DNA of 64,000 bases from Nymphaea colorata (GCF_008831285.2 NC_045150.1:684001-748000); one strand, 5' to 3'; positions 32,601 through 44,165 are shown, counted from the stretch's first letter. Made by a program: numbers and translations. The notes: generated by a model from the sequence alone, not told the origin.

Positions 32601-32945
32601 GTGATTTCAAAATGTTTTCACAAGTTTTTCAAATGATATTTACTAGTTTCACTTTTTCCTCAAAACATTTCACATTTTCAAGCAATTTTTCAAGAACCCT
32701 TTCAAAAGTTTGAAACTCCAAACTTTCAATATTTTCTACACCGCATATAGAATAAAAAAGATGTTTAAGTTAAAACGAAATGCATCAATGATAAACATAG
32801 TCCTTGGGTTGATTACCCCCGGTAAAGGCACCGGGAACGGTCGATCCTCGTACCGACGGGCGAGTCCCTTTCTTTCCTCTTTCAAAACAAAAACCTTATT
32901 TTTCTGGAGCACTCCAAAACCAATGAAAATTTTGGGATGCAAACA
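29677..32945 (+). repeat. gypsy 3' LTR (3269 bp)
   Basis: It begins TGTAATCACC and ends GCAAACA, with the same internal arrays and TATA box (30259-30266) as the 5' LTR. Differences from the 5' LTR are scattered single bases, denser in the upstream repeat array than elsewhere. It is followed directly by ACTAT, the second target copy, and then copia-1 RNase H. Confidence 0.95.
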
Positions 32946-33189
32946 ACTATGACAATCAAGCTGCAATTTATATAGCTGCAAATTCAGTCTTTCACGAACA
33001 TACTAAACACATAGAAATTGATTGTCATTATGTACGTGAAAAGGTCCAAAAAGGAGAAATTAGAACTTCATATACTAGGGGCACAGAGCAGCTGACCGAT
33101 GGGTTTACTAAAGGACTTCCTATGAAACAATTTGACGATATTAAAAACAAGTGGGGCTGTTTGAATCTCTACGCCCAACTTGAAGGGAA
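32946..33189 (+). pseudogene. copia-1 RNase H, 3' part
   Basis: This continues the domain interrupted at 17275: after the duplicated ACTAT it reads DNQAAIYIAANSVFHEHTKH, then IEIDCHYVREKV and TKGLPMKQF, the standard C-terminus of copia RNase H. It ends in the purine-rich ACTTGAAGGGAA (33178-33189), the copia-1 plus-strand primer tract, just before the 3' LTR. Confidence 0.88.
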
Positions 33190-33325
33190 TGTTGAAAGCA
33201 ATCGTTATATCCAGCGCATCATACTCAATGACTCTATTCAATCTTGCCTCATTGAAATCTTTTTTGAACATTGGAAGGAATACTAACGTTCACCAACGTT
33301 CATATACGTTGTTGCTTTCCTCATC

Positions 33326-33368
<43 letters not shown>

Positions 33369-33513
33369 TGTAACGCAAAGAACGACAATAAGAAAACAAA
33401 GGAAATCAAAGGGCCTGCTGCTCTAGTGCTATTCGTGGATGTAGGTCTATTAACCCAACCACGTAAAATTGGTGTTTCAATTCTTGATTCTTCTCTTCTC
33501 TCCCATTTCAACA
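33190..33513 (+). repeat. copia-1 3' LTR (324 bp)
   Basis: It begins TGTTGAAAGCAATCGTTA and ends CATTTCAACA. It carries an AT microsatellite (33329-33363) and GTGCTATTCGTGGATGTAGG, shared with the 5' LTR. It lacks about 50 bp with the TATA-like motif that the 5' LTR has. Confidence 0.78.
33329..33363. repeat. (TA)n microsatellite inside copia-1 3' LTR
   Basis: TA dinucleotides, one interruption at the start. Confidence 0.85.
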
Positions 33514-34019
33514 ACCACCTTGGGTAAAGAGGGTCCTACTCATCATCACAAGTTGCCTGCGTATCCTCATCATCCTGGTGATGGTTGAGGGGAGAAACCC
33601 TACTGCTGCAAGTGCGACAACCATCGATACCATGGTCACACAGTGGTCCTCAATTCAGGTATGTCGTGTTCTTATGCCATGAATCCTCTTCTTTGTCTAC
33701 ATTTGCTTTTGATCGTCCCAACAATGAGTTATGGGCCCACGACATCCAGCGAGCTTTTTCAGGGCATCTCTGGACACTAAGGCCAATGGCCGCCCAAAAG
33801 TCAGCTGGCCTCCAATGGAGCTTGCCAGAGGCCCGGCATGGAAGGGGAAGATGTTGGGTCGTCGGAAAACGCTGCATGCCGGCAACCCAAGCCCTTTGAT
33901 GGCATCCAAAGGGTGGTGTACACGACATAAGCCGAAACCGCACGAGCTTAGGGAGCTACAGGCTGTCAACGATGGCCACCGGTAGTGTCCTCTCTGCGCA
34001 AGAGGAGAGAAAGGGGGAT
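33514..34019. other. GC-richer spacer, no gene identified
   Basis: This stretch has higher GC than the flanking retrotransposons. A short frame at about 33581-33658 (MVEGRNPTAAS...) ends at a donor-like TTCAG|GTATGT. Frames of 84-104 codons run on both strands further on, with no domain I recognise. It may be an exon remnant of an unknown gene, or an old insertion. Confidence 0.3.
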
Positions 34020-34022
34020 TTC

Positions 34023-34044
34023 AGAGAGAGAGAGAGAGAGAGAG
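34023..34044. repeat. (AG)11 microsatellite at the LINE 3' end
   Basis: Uninterrupted AG dinucleotides adjoining the LINE tail. Confidence 0.85.
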
Positions 34045-35275
34045 CTGATAAAATGAGAATTCATTACAAAATTTAAGGACAAGAAGTCCCCTCTACAATA
34101 ACAAACTGCAAAAATAAAAATAAAAAGATGAAATATACAAGGCAACCACACAATAAAACGAAATAAGAGAGGTTGAGAGAGAGTGGATAGACGGAGCGGC
34201 ACAGTCACCCAGCCGTAGACGGAGTCACCCATCCGTAGCCGAATAGCAAAATGGACATCCCCCTGCACAAGACGAGCCACAGACTCCAACGATGAGAACG
34301 TGCCCCTAAAGACTCTGTTGTTGTGCTCCTCCTAAATGCGCCACCAAAGAGGAAATGAGCCACAACCTCCAAACCTGCCCCCATGAAATAGACAGGTAGG
34401 GGGAAGGACAAAAGAGAAAAAGAAGGCAAATGAAGGATGGGTTTGGGAGACTACTAATAAGAGAAAACCATGCAGAGGCAAGGACACTAAAGAAGAAAGG
34501 ACAAGAAGTAAAAAAGGTGGACTTGAGACTCAGCCCGGCGAGACAGAGAGGACACTGGTTAGCTAAGTTGATGCCAAGACGCTGTAAGTGGTCAAATGTG
34601 TTGATGTTACTAACAAAAAGAAGACAGGTAAAAACAATGGCACGAGGAGAAGGGCTGGGGGACCAAAGAGACCAAGGTAGGAGCGATGCAATGAAAGAGC
34701 CAAAGGAGGCCAGGTAGCAAGAAGAAAAAGTGAATTCATGGGAAGGTGAAAGAGGCCAAGATGGGGGTGCAAATGATGAGAGGTCAGCAAGGTGGAGAAA
34801 AAAGGGAAGGGCAGAAAGTAGGTCGCACCAAAAGTGGAAGGGAGAAGTGTGAGAAATGGAACTATTCCAAATACTAGGGGAAGACATGTCAAATTTGAAA
34901 CAAATGAACAGGGTAATGGGAGAAAGCTCAGTAGCCAAACGCCACCACCAAGAACACAGAGAGGACTCACATGCCTGTCTAATGTTGGTACCCAGCACCC
35001 TCAATAAGACGCAGAAGGGCAACCATATCCCAACGCGCAAGGCAATCAGAAGGCCGATCACCATCCCAGATAAACTTACGAATTATCCTATCAAACATTC
35101 TCAAAACATCCACAGGAAGTCGAAAGACTGCCAGAGCATGGAGGGGGATAGACACAAGACAGTGTCTAGGAAGAGTAATACGACCAAGGAGAGAGAGAGC
35201 AACTTTCCTTGCCAATACTGAAGGCGATCCACAAGCTTCTGCTCTACTCCATTCCAAAAGGAGGGTGCAAGAGGC

Positions 35276-35294
35276 GGAGAGAGAGAGAGAGAGA
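35276..35294. repeat. (GA)n microsatellite at the LINE 5' side
   Basis: GA dinucleotides. Confidence 0.85.
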
Positions 35295-35339
35295 AATGGT
35301 GTGGGTCATCGAGGTTTTTCATGTTATGTGTTAAAAAAA

Positions 35340-35600
35340 TGCATTTACTTTCAGACCCGTTCAAGAGTTTAAAAACCTGATTTGCACCCTATTGGACCGG
35401 TTCAAGTGCTTTGTCACCGATTCAGACCATGTTAAACCGGTTCATATGGTGTGTAACCGGTTCAACGAGAGTATTAGTCGGTTCAGTCTGTTTTGACTAA
35501 TACAGAACCGATTTGGTGCATTTGATTAATGTTGTTTAGCTCTTATGAACTGGTACTATCCATTTTTGGACTGATATAGAGCTGGTTCAAGGCTTTAAGC
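35340..35600. repeat. degenerate ACCGGTTCA repeats
   Basis: Variants of (A/G)ACCGGTTCA recur at about 28-30-bp spacing (for example near 35395, 35435, 35456, 35480, 35505), diverging outward. Similar strings occur in some plant copia untranslated regions, but no element boundary is visible here. No coding content. Confidence 0.55.
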
Positions 35601-35689
35601 TGTCATAGCATCAGAGAATTTGATAAACCAATTATGCAGGCCTATTTCGGCCCATACAAAGACTTATTCAACTTACAAACACGAGTGTC

Positions 35690-38669
35690 TCCAGTAGGTT
35701 TGTAGCCAAACGGCAAGACACGTAATTAGCTTCTTGTGAATGACCATTTAAGAATGCATTATATACATCCATTTGGTGTAGGACCCAATTTTTCATTGCT
35801 GCAATTGACAAAAGGCAATAGATAGTAACCAGTTTTGCAACTGGTGCACAGGTTTCATGGAAAACAAGGACTTCTACTTGTGCAAATCTTTTGGTGACTA
35901 AACGTGCTTTAAACCTTTCAATTTCTCTATCCCCTTTATATTAAATTTTGTAATCCCATTTACAGCTGATGGGTGTCTTATAAAAAGGGCGATTGATCAT
36001 AGTCCAAGTGTTATTGGCCTCTAGAGCTTTAATCTTAGACCTCATTGCCTTTTGCCAATTTTCATCATTTTTGGCTTGAGCATATGAAGTAGGCTTGCAG
36101 TATTTTAAGAGACTAGTTTTATGAGCAGTATAAAATTTTGAAAAACCTGACACATGTGACAATGGATGTCTAGTTGAACACTTCTTACTCTAAATGATTG
36201 AATATGTATCATTCAGAGCAACATTTCCACAATAAAAATCACACAACAAAATTGAAGACTTTGACATTCTTGTTGAATGCCACAAATGATGTTGTTGCTT
36301 ATTTGTAGTTGTAATAGCATAGTCAGATTGACTTTTTTCTCATGACTCATGACATGTTGAGATCGCAGTGGGTGGCTTTGTCATTCTATTTTTATTAACA
36401 GATAAATTTTTGCAGTTTGAATTTTTGGCACCTTCTTGATTAGTACTATGTGATTCTCTTTGTTCAAGTTGATGACTAGAGGAAACTTGATCAAATGATA
36501 ACTGAAAATCATTATCTGAAATAGCTATAACAGGCGAAGGATTTGGATTCTGCATATGCTTGAAAGGACACTCATACTCATTGAATACAACATCTCTGCC
36601 CACAAACACTCTTTTATCATCTAAATTGTACGCCTTTTGCCCAAATGGATATATAAGAAAAATGCAACAATGGGCTCCAACATCAAATTTTGAATGAGGA
36701 TACAAATTTTTGACAAAGCATAGGCGGCCAAAGACTGCAAATGTCTATATGAAGGTTTTCTATTGTAAAGTTTTTCATACAGAGTCTTATTATCTATAAT
36801 TCTATTGGGAACTCTGTTAATTGGATATGCTGCAGCTAGAACACTTTCATCCCAAAAGTATTAGGGTAATTCAACTTGATTCATAAGAGTGCTGGTAATG
36901 CTAGAATAGAGCGATGTCATTGTTCCACCGTACTATTTTGTTGTGGTGTGTGGACACAAGATTGTTGATGCTCTATTCCTTTCTTAGCAAGAAAAATATT
37001 CATTTCTTCAGAAGTTAACTCAATGCCATTGTCTGTTCCCACTTGAGGAACCTGAATTTTGAATGGTCTCTCAACCATATAAAATGTCTAATAAAATGTA
37101 TACCAAGTGAAGTTGTTTCACTTTTATACTTCATCAAGAATATGCACAAGGCTTTAGAAAAATAATCAACCACATTAACAAAATAGCAAGGGCAAGATCT
37201 TGATGTATGTGAACAAGGTCTCCATACATCACAATGGACTAATTCAAATGGACTAGTAGAACATGACATATTAGGACCAAATCTCAACTTTAACTGTTTT
37301 AAAATTTTGTGTCATCGCAAAAGAACCCTTGCAATTTTATGTCAGGATCATAGTGAGACAAGATTTATTCTTTGATTGACATGGCTGGCCAAGTCTTGAA
37401 TACCGCAAATTCTTAGAACAAGAACTTGAATTTCAATTTTAAACCAACAGAATGAGAGAATTGCTAGCATCTCTATAAACATATAGATCATCCTTCAATT
37501 CTTCCACTCTAGTCATCTTCTTGGAGCTCATGTCTTGAAGAAACCATCCATCAATAGAGAAATGTATGCAACCTTTGGTCTATGCTATTAACTTGCTCAC
37601 TGAAAGCAAATTATACTTGAAATTTGGTAGATAATAGATATTTTTGAGCACCAGATTGGCTGATAAAGCAATAATGCCAGTATGTGTATCAAGACTACTT
37701 TACCATTGGGTAATCAAATTGAAAAAGGCATTTCTAAAGTAGCGACATCAAACACTAATCCTAGAGATGAGAAGATATAATCAGACACTCAACTATCCAC
37801 AATCCACATATAAGAATTTCAGTAAATCATACCTGCAAAGTTTGCCATCTGCAAAGGTGCTCTATCCTTGAGCAATTGTTTCAATTGATTGTGTTACATT
37901 GTCAAACTTGGAACCACTTCTTTATTAATTTCTTATTATGAACTAATGATGAAACCACAATAGATTTAGCTTTTTTTTTTTATTGATTGCTGAATAGTAG
38001 AGTTTTTCTCAAACTTCTGTTTGCCTCCCTTGAAATTAGGTGGGAATCCATTCAATTTAAAACATTTGTCGCAAGTATGTCGGCAATACAGTAAGTATAG
38101 AAAACATGTTTTGCCTAATATTTTCCCTCTAATTATTTAAATTTTGAGCATCATTGCTAGATGCTATAAGGCTGACATGATCAATAGAAGTGAGTTGAGT
38201 CCTTGCTTCTCTTTGTCTTTCCTCTTGTGATAGAAGAGAATAAACTTTGGTTACTGATGGTAATGAATCTAGGAAAAGGATTTGGTCACTTATTGTATTA
38301 AACAAATCATTCAATCCCATCAAGCATGGAATGACTTCATCTTCTTGCTATTTTTCTGTAATCATTTTAAATATCCAAAAACACATTTAGGTAAAACATC
38401 ATATAAAGCTAATTCATCCCAATAGCTTTTTAATTTGATACACTTTGTGTGGATCGATCTTGCCAATCCTTCCATACTTTGTAAGCAGTAGTTGCATATA
38501 TTATGCTACTTGTCAAATCTTTTGAAATTGGATTTAAAAGCCAAGAAACTACCGTAGGGAGTTGCCGATTAGAAGCATCACCATATAACTTTGACTGCTC
38601 ACTCTCTCTTGCTCTCAGCTTCTGTCTGTAGTCCATTTTTGGCTTGTGCTCATCCGGATTCCCTTGCAA
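35690..38669 (-). pseudogene. copia-3: truncated Ty1/copia, gag to RT
   Basis: Read on the minus strand from 38669, Gag pieces come first (SKLYGDASNRQLPTVVSWLL, SSIIYATTAYKVWKDWQ; then SLPSVTKVYSLLSQEERQRE). A Cys/His knuckle remnant follows near 38040-38080. The protease signature WIVDS is next, with a stop replacing Gly, near 37775-37806. Integrase comes next (SPFELVHCDVWRP and VVDYFSKALCIF at 37287-37015; HTPQQNSTVEQ near 36940; FGQKAYNLDDKRVFVGRDV about 36640). The RT start is TWTMINRPFYKTPISCKWDY at 36060-35941 and continues into RFKARLVTKRF and LHQMDVYNAFLNGH. The copy ends near 35690 inside RT. YVDD, RNase H and recognisable LTRs are missing, and many stops interrupt it. Confidence 0.75.
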
Positions 38670-40489
38670 GAAAACTAAAGCGTGTTATTCACGTGCTTTT
38701 GAGCGCTTGTGAGCTCATCCAACCACCCACCGCCCATGTGTTGTGGAGCCCTTTTTCACTTGCGCACCTCTACAAGGGCCATTCTTTCGTCTAGGCCGAT
38801 CTCACCCTGCAGCCCTTGAGAAAAGGATTCTACAAAGAGTTGACCAGGCCTTGTAGAAGTGAAGATCGATGTCCATCCGAGCCAGCCCATTTGACGAAGC
38901 AATCTTGGACCCTCTTGGCTGCACTGTGCTTGGATGCACTAGTCTTCCGCATGCCGGTGATGAGATGAAAACTGCCTCCCTTTAGTGGTTCAGTTTCACT
39001 TCCTCCATTGAGCAAATTCTCATGAAGATATACGCTTTATAAAACCGTCCATCCACAAAACCAATCGTATTTTTTGTTGATAGAGTCATAATCATTGCTG
39101 TACTCCAGGTACCATAATTTTCACTACAAGAACTTGTGAAACCAAACCATTCCAAAATTATTTGAGTGACAAATATAAAATGGGCTTGAAAAATGACACA
39201 TTCGTAGTCTGCTAGAGAATCTAATCATGCAAAAGACAAATTTACAGGATGCTGAGAATTGGTACAAAAACAATCAAGCCTGTTCTCTGACATGTCTCCG
39301 ATACCATGGAGAAAAAGTGAAGCTTCAAGAAACCAATTAGCAGAAATACGAAGAACAACAAAATGGAATGAGCAATTTTGTATTCTCCTTCTCTATTGCT
39401 TGAGTAATTTTGACTTGTGTAGATTTGTTAACAACTGTAAGGCTGATTCTATGCATTTCTGAAACTACCTTACAACTGTACATTACATAACTTGTGCTAA
39501 AGGGAAAGAAACAAAAATAACAAACTCTAACAAACACTCAACTGCTCTGTTATGCTATATAAAAGAAACCCTACTATGATGTGAATTACAACAGAATACT
39601 TCAATAGTATGTCTTCTGAAGGAGCACCAAGCTTCTATCCTTATCCATGTATGCATCTATAACATAGCTTCTTTATATTTTGCTGACCAGCTTGCATTAT
39701 ATAACAAATTTTTTACGTTGTCCAAACTAGCTCTACAAAGATCTGCACATTGTCTATTCTTTTGTGTGTGAAATATTCCCTAGGGGCAGTTGGAAGCATC
39801 ATGCACCAAGCTTACTTAAGACATTTTGATTTAAATCTCCTCCCTAACCACTAGTTTCCTGCACAAATAGAAATGCTGAATTTACTTGATATAAACTCTG
39901 ATAGTTTTTGTGACTGTACAAGTAAAAAACAGCTCTTCACATGCTGCACACTTTTTTGGTAGGTGCACTCAAGAATTTATAAGCATGTCTTGTGTAAGCA
40001 GTTTCTCTTCTATAACCAAGTGACAAACCCATTTTGCTCTTGATATTGCATTACTTTCCCACAATAGTTTACACCAGATTTCTACAATTTTTTTTTGGGT
40101 TCTTATTTCATTTTATATTTCAGTTCTCTTCATCATCTTTGCTTCTTTGGATCTTGATATGAGTTTAACATAGTCCTCTTGCAGACTTAGACTCTTTATT
40201 ACCTATTTAATCTAGGGAGCTAACTCTCATCTATCTATCCCTTCCAAACTTTGGAGCAACATCTTAAATTAAGAATCCAGATACCCCATCCTCTTGTCTG
40301 TCCAGAACTTGTGGTCTTTTCCATTTCCCAATCGCCCAAGTAAACTATATCTGACCTCATCCTATCCCTAGCTGAGACCTTCCTAGGCCCAGGATGCTTT
40401 TGCATCGATATTTATTGTCCATATACTTGGCCTTGCTAAATATTGTTCTTTATAAAACATGGCTCAACTGGATTTGGATCTGCAAAGCC
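38670..40489. other. no gene seen
   Basis: Mixed AT-rich DNA. A GC-richer patch at about 38640-38990 has frames of 60-67 codons without recognisable domains. The remainder up to copia-0 has only short frames. It may include decayed copia sequence I cannot identify. Confidence 0.35.
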
Positions 40490-41018
40490 TTATCATCATG
40501 AATATTGTACAAGATTTATCTAAGAGGTGAAGATCCAATAGTCTACCTTTTTCATGCTTATTTTGACCTTTGTTTGGAGCCTTGGTAAGGACAATGCTGT
40601 CTTGTTGGAAGGCATGTTTAACATGCAACACCATTCATTTCTCTTCATTTCCAAGTGATATCCATATCTTTCCAGGCTTTCAATAGGGAACCAACACCTT
40701 TCCTGAGAGTGACCCACATCTTCACAATGGTCACACTTTATTCTTTCTTCATTCCCATGAATGTTGCCGTGAGGGTCACAAGTGGGACCTTCGGGTTGAT
40801 GACTAACTCCAAAAGCAACCTTTTCATGATGTTCTTGCTGTTGAGGCTCATCCTTGGCAGGGTTCATCACATGGCATCTTGATCATTCTTGCATGAGAAG
40901 AGAGCACACAGTAGAGAGAGATGGCAAGTCACATACACACTTGTTGCACATGGTGCCGCTTGATCAGCCATATATGACCTACGGATGATAGACCCTGTTG
41001 GGTCCTTCCAATGCCCTC

Positions 41019-41275
41019 TGTTAAATGGTAGAGAGAAGGAAAAGGCAAAGACGGCAAGAGAGAGGGAAAGAGTGAAGACGAAAATAATTCTTCATTCCAT
41101 ATTGAAATCCTTACCCAACGTAAGGTATTTATACAAAATTGAATGCTTATCCTTTCTATTTACTCGTCTGTACAACAGGATAATGGATAAGGCAAGATAG
41201 AGAATCACGACTGAATTTGTTTCCTGAAATCATGGTGTTGCTGATTCTGATCCGATACTTGTGTAATGTCTAACA
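41019..41275 (-). repeat. copia-2 3' LTR
   Basis: It is 257 bp long and matches 45558-45814 except at 16 positions, including a clustered triplet change near its gag-distal side. Confidence 0.9.
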
Positions 41276-41288
41276 CTCCCCCTCAAGT
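41276..41288 (-). promoter_or_regulatory. copia-2 polypurine tract
   Basis: On the minus strand ACTTGAGGGGGAG sits directly before the 3' LTR. Confidence 0.85.
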
Positions 41289-41804
41289 TGGCGCCCCAGG
41301 ATCTAGGAGGCCTAACTTGCTTCTTAATTTGATGAATGCATATTTTCCCAACACCTTAGTGAAAATGTCAGCAACTTGATTTTGGGTCTCCACATGTTTG
41401 GTACAAATTTCTCCATTCTGAATCCTCTCCCTTATAACATGGCAATCAATTTCTATATGCTTGGTTCTCTCATGAAATACTGAATCTGCGGATATGTGAA
41501 GTGCTGCCAAATTGTCGCAATATAATTCCATTGGTTGTTGATGTTTGATTCCAACATCGCTTAACAAATATATTATCCAAATCATCTCGCATGTCGTTAG
41601 GGCCATGGACCTGTACTCAGCTTCTGCTGATGATCTGGAAATGGTGGTTTGCTTATTTACCTTCCATGATATTGGATTCTCTCCAATGAAGATGCAAAAG
41701 CCTGAAGTGGATCTTCACGTCATTGGGCAGGCGGCCCAATCTGAGTCACAATAAGCTTTGACACAAATTTTTAAATAGAGGTCCAACAAAGTCCCTGAGT
41801 GGGA
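41283..41804 (-). pseudogene. copia-2 RNase H
   Basis: The later part (41606-41283) reads [37 protein letters not shown] and [10 protein letters not shown], the copia RNase H C-terminus. The first part (41804-41607) carries the SDWAACPMT-like and [10 protein letters not shown]-like segments on the minus strand with frame breaks. Confidence 0.78.
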
Positions 41805-43038
41805 CTAGATGAAGATAAACTTATACCAAAGTTTGGCATGGATTATGTACCGAAGAATTCGAAAGGCTGTGTCTAGATGCGTGTTTCTAGGTTGCGAGAT
41901 GAACTGACTTAGTAATTGGACATTGTGTAGGATGTCAGGCCGTGTGATGGTGAGATAAACGTGCCGTCCAATTAATTTTTTGTAAAATGTGGGATCTTTC
42001 AGTGGCTGACCTGCTTCATCATCAAGTTTTAAATGTTGTTCCATGGGAGTCTCACTAGGTTTGGAACCGCTATACCCGGCCTCGCTCAGGATGTCCATGC
42101 TGTATTTCCTTTGAGATAAGAATATGCCTTGTTTGGAACAGACAACTTCAATGCCCAAAAAATATTTTAATGTGCCCAAATCTTTTAGCCGAAACTTGCT
42201 GTTGATGACAAACTTCAATTTTGTACTCTTGATCGTCTCCTGCAATTATTATGTCATCCACATAGACGATAAGAAAGGTATTGCTATGTGTAGTTATGTT
42301 GGAGAATAATGAATAGTCTGCCTTTGACTGAATGAAACCTAGTTGTATTAAGCTTTCAGTAAGTTTGAAGAACCAATTGCGAGATGATTGCTTGAGCCCA
42401 TATAATGATTTTTTTAGCCGACATACCTTGTTCTCCCCCTGTCGGGTAAAACCAGGCGGGAGAGTCATGTATACTTATTTAGAGAGGTCACCATGTAAGA
42501 AGGCATTATTGACATCAACTTGGAATGTACTCCACCCTTTGATTGCAGCAATAGACAAGAGACACTGAATGGTAGTGATTTTAGCAGTAGGTGAGAAAGT
42601 CTCTGTGTAGTCGACACCATCTGTTTGAGTATAGGCTTTGGTGACGAGGTGAGCCTTATGTCGTTCAATGGTGCCATTAGCATGATATTTAAGCTTATAC
42701 ACCCATTTACATCCAATGGGGTGTTTGTTTGGAGGCAAATCAACGATGTCCCAAGTAGCATTTTCTTCAAGTGCACGAACTTCAGCAGTCATAGCATCAC
42801 ACCATTCTGGAAATTGCATCGCCTCATGGAAGGACGATGGTTCAGAATGGTGGAGGAGAGAGGTGAAGAAGGCTTGGTAGTTAGGAGAGAAATGATGAAG
42901 ATGAAGGTAGTTGGCAATGGGGTATCTGGTGCCTTTGATGGATGCCGACGCCAATTTAGATGATTGAGTTGGATGAATGGAGTAGCATTGGAAGTCCTTA
43001 GGTGTGAAGGAGTCGCACATACCCTTGTTGATCACCAA
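41805..43038 (-). pseudogene. copia-2 reverse transcriptase
   Basis: The frame 43038-42475 carries WCDAMTAEVRALEENATWDI, HPIGCKWVYKLKYH, HKAHLVTKAYTQTDGVDY and FQVDVNNAFLHGDL. After a stop, 42468-42148 continues with LPPGFTRQGENKVCRLKKSL and LIVYVDDIIIAGDD (YVDD at 42253-42264). Then 42245-41805 gives RLKDLGTLKYFLGIEV and LTITRPDI. One stop and one frameshift separate otherwise well-preserved blocks. Confidence 0.85.
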
Positions 43039-44165
43039 ACTGGTGGTGCAACGTCAGGTTGGGTGTCGGCGAGGCTGATTGCTGGGTGTCGACTGGTGCT
43101 GGCTGGATGGGCATATGAAATGTGTTCGGATGTTGAGTATGCAAGGTAGGAGGGTCGGCATATTCAAGAGGTTCATGAATAGGGAGAGGTATGACAACAT
43201 CACTATGGGCATCCTTGATATTGTGGAAAGGGAAGGTATCTTCAAAAAACTTAACATCACGGCACGTGAAAATTTCTTGGCTATTTAGACTATATAATTT
43301 ATAAGCATTTTGGCCAAAAAGATATCCTATAAATCTGCATTTGCAAGAATGTGAATCAAACTTGTGAGATTTGACAATGTTATATGCATAACACAAACAC
43401 CCAAAGACTTGAAGATGCGCATACCTAGGTTTCTTTTCATAGAGAATTTCGTAAGGAGTTTTACCATGTAAAGGTTGTGTGGGTAACCAGATGAGCAAGT
43501 AAGCAGTAGATAAAATGCAATCTTCCCAAAACTTGATAGGAAGGCCAGCTTCAAATGAAGGGCGCGAGCGATATTCAATAAATCCTTGTGCTTCCATTCT
43601 ACCACTCCATTTTGTTGCAGGGTGGCGAAGCAAGAGTGTTGGTTCTCTATTCCCTTATTATGTAATAAGGTTTCCATGTGGATGAAAAGAATTCAGCCCC
43701 ATTATAGCTGCAAATTTTTTTAATGGTTGTAGAAAAATGATTTTCTATGAGGTTAAGGAATTTTTCAATGTAAAAATATGTTTCTGATTTGTGGCGCATA
43801 AGAAAAACCCATGTGCAACGGGAAAAATCATCCACAATAGTAAGAGGATAATGGGCACCCGAGAGTGAAGGTGTTTGATAGTCTCCCCATATGTCATAAT
43901 GAACCAATTGAAATATGCTAGTAGTAGAGATAGAACTATTTGGAAATGGCAAACGTGTTTGTTTGGTAAGATAGCATGTGGAACAACATTCATGTTTATG
44001 AGCAGAATTAAAATTGAAAATAGCCTTCAATCGGGGAAAAGAGGAGTGACCAAGTCGAAGATGCCAAAGACTTTGCTGGTCTGACAAAACAGCAGCAGCA
44101 CGTGGTTCTTCATCCTCAAGGACGTATAATCCATTTGCCATTCTACCATTCCCAATCATCTTCAT
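42998..44165 (-). pseudogene. copia-2 integrase
   Basis: The pre-integrase signature SLWHLRLGHSSFPRLKAI and the zinc region (HECCSTCYLTKQTRLPF) are followed by FQLVHYDIWGDY (first Asp) and IVDDFSRCTWVFLM in 44165-43647. Overlapping frames then give FATLQQNGVVEWKHKD (the Glu region reads VVEW), PHNLYMVKLL and KKPRYAHLQVFGCLCYAY. The D-D-E signature is broken across frames near 43650-43690. A linker region rich in Pro and Thr follows, leading to RT. Confidence 0.78.

Larger units (their letters stand above)
17276..32945 (+). mobile_element. Tat/Ogre-like Ty3/gypsy retrotransposon, 15.67 kb
   Basis: The element has two 3269-bp LTRs with TG...CA ends and a perfect 5-bp target duplication ACTAT (17271-17275 and 32946-32950). 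Its order is LTR, tRNA-Arg-like primer site, leader, extra ORF1, gag, protease, probable intron, reverse transcriptase, RNase H, second RNase H, integrase, hairpin array, purine tract, LTR. Integrase after RNase H places it in Ty3/gypsy. A second RNase H, an ORF before gag, a pro-pol intron and very long LTRs are hallmarks of the Tat clade and especially Ogre-type elements. Coding frames carry one frameshift and at least four premature stops, although the LTRs remain nearly identical (roughly 1-2 percent difference by eye, not fully counted). Confidence 0.92.
13116..33513 (+). mobile_element. copia-1: Ty1/copia retrotransposon split by a gypsy insertion
   Basis: The element comprises 13116-17275 and 32946-33513; the gypsy element lies between. 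LTRs begin TGTTGAAAGCAATCGTTA at both ends. A primer site follows the 5' LTR and a purine tract precedes the 3' LTR. The flanking pentamers are ACCAT (13111-13115) and ACCAC (33514-33518), which I read as one target duplication with one substitution. Domain order is gag, protease, integrase, reverse transcriptase, RNase H, which defines Ty1/copia. The coding region carries several frameshifts and stops, so it is not autonomous. Confidence 0.85.
34020..35294 (-). mobile_element. 5'-truncated LINE (non-LTR retrotransposon)
   Basis: The minus strand reads the C-terminal end of a plant L1-type ORF2: LVDRLQYWQGKLLSL, then in another frame GRITLPRHCLVSIPL and FDRIIRKFIWDG (end of the reverse transcriptase thumb). 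Further on comes RLGINLANQCPLCLAG followed by TSCPF, the Cys/His zf-RVT segment near the LINE end. Several frameshifts and stops break it. The 5' end (palm with the catalytic residues) is absent, as usual after incomplete reverse transcription. Its 3' end reads TTGTAATGAATTCTCATTTT then a TC microsatellite (34023-34044 on the plus strand as AG) in place of a poly-A tail. A GA microsatellite (35276-35294) bounds the other side. Confidence 0.75.

Noticed and set aside
33581-33985. Possible host gene with an ATG exon and donor at about 33658
   Set aside because: One donor-like site and no recognisable protein are not enough; listed only as spacer.
34306-35064. 252-codon minus-strand frame as a separate gene
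   Set aside because: Its middle matches the LINE zf-RVT segment, so it is part of the LINE remnant.
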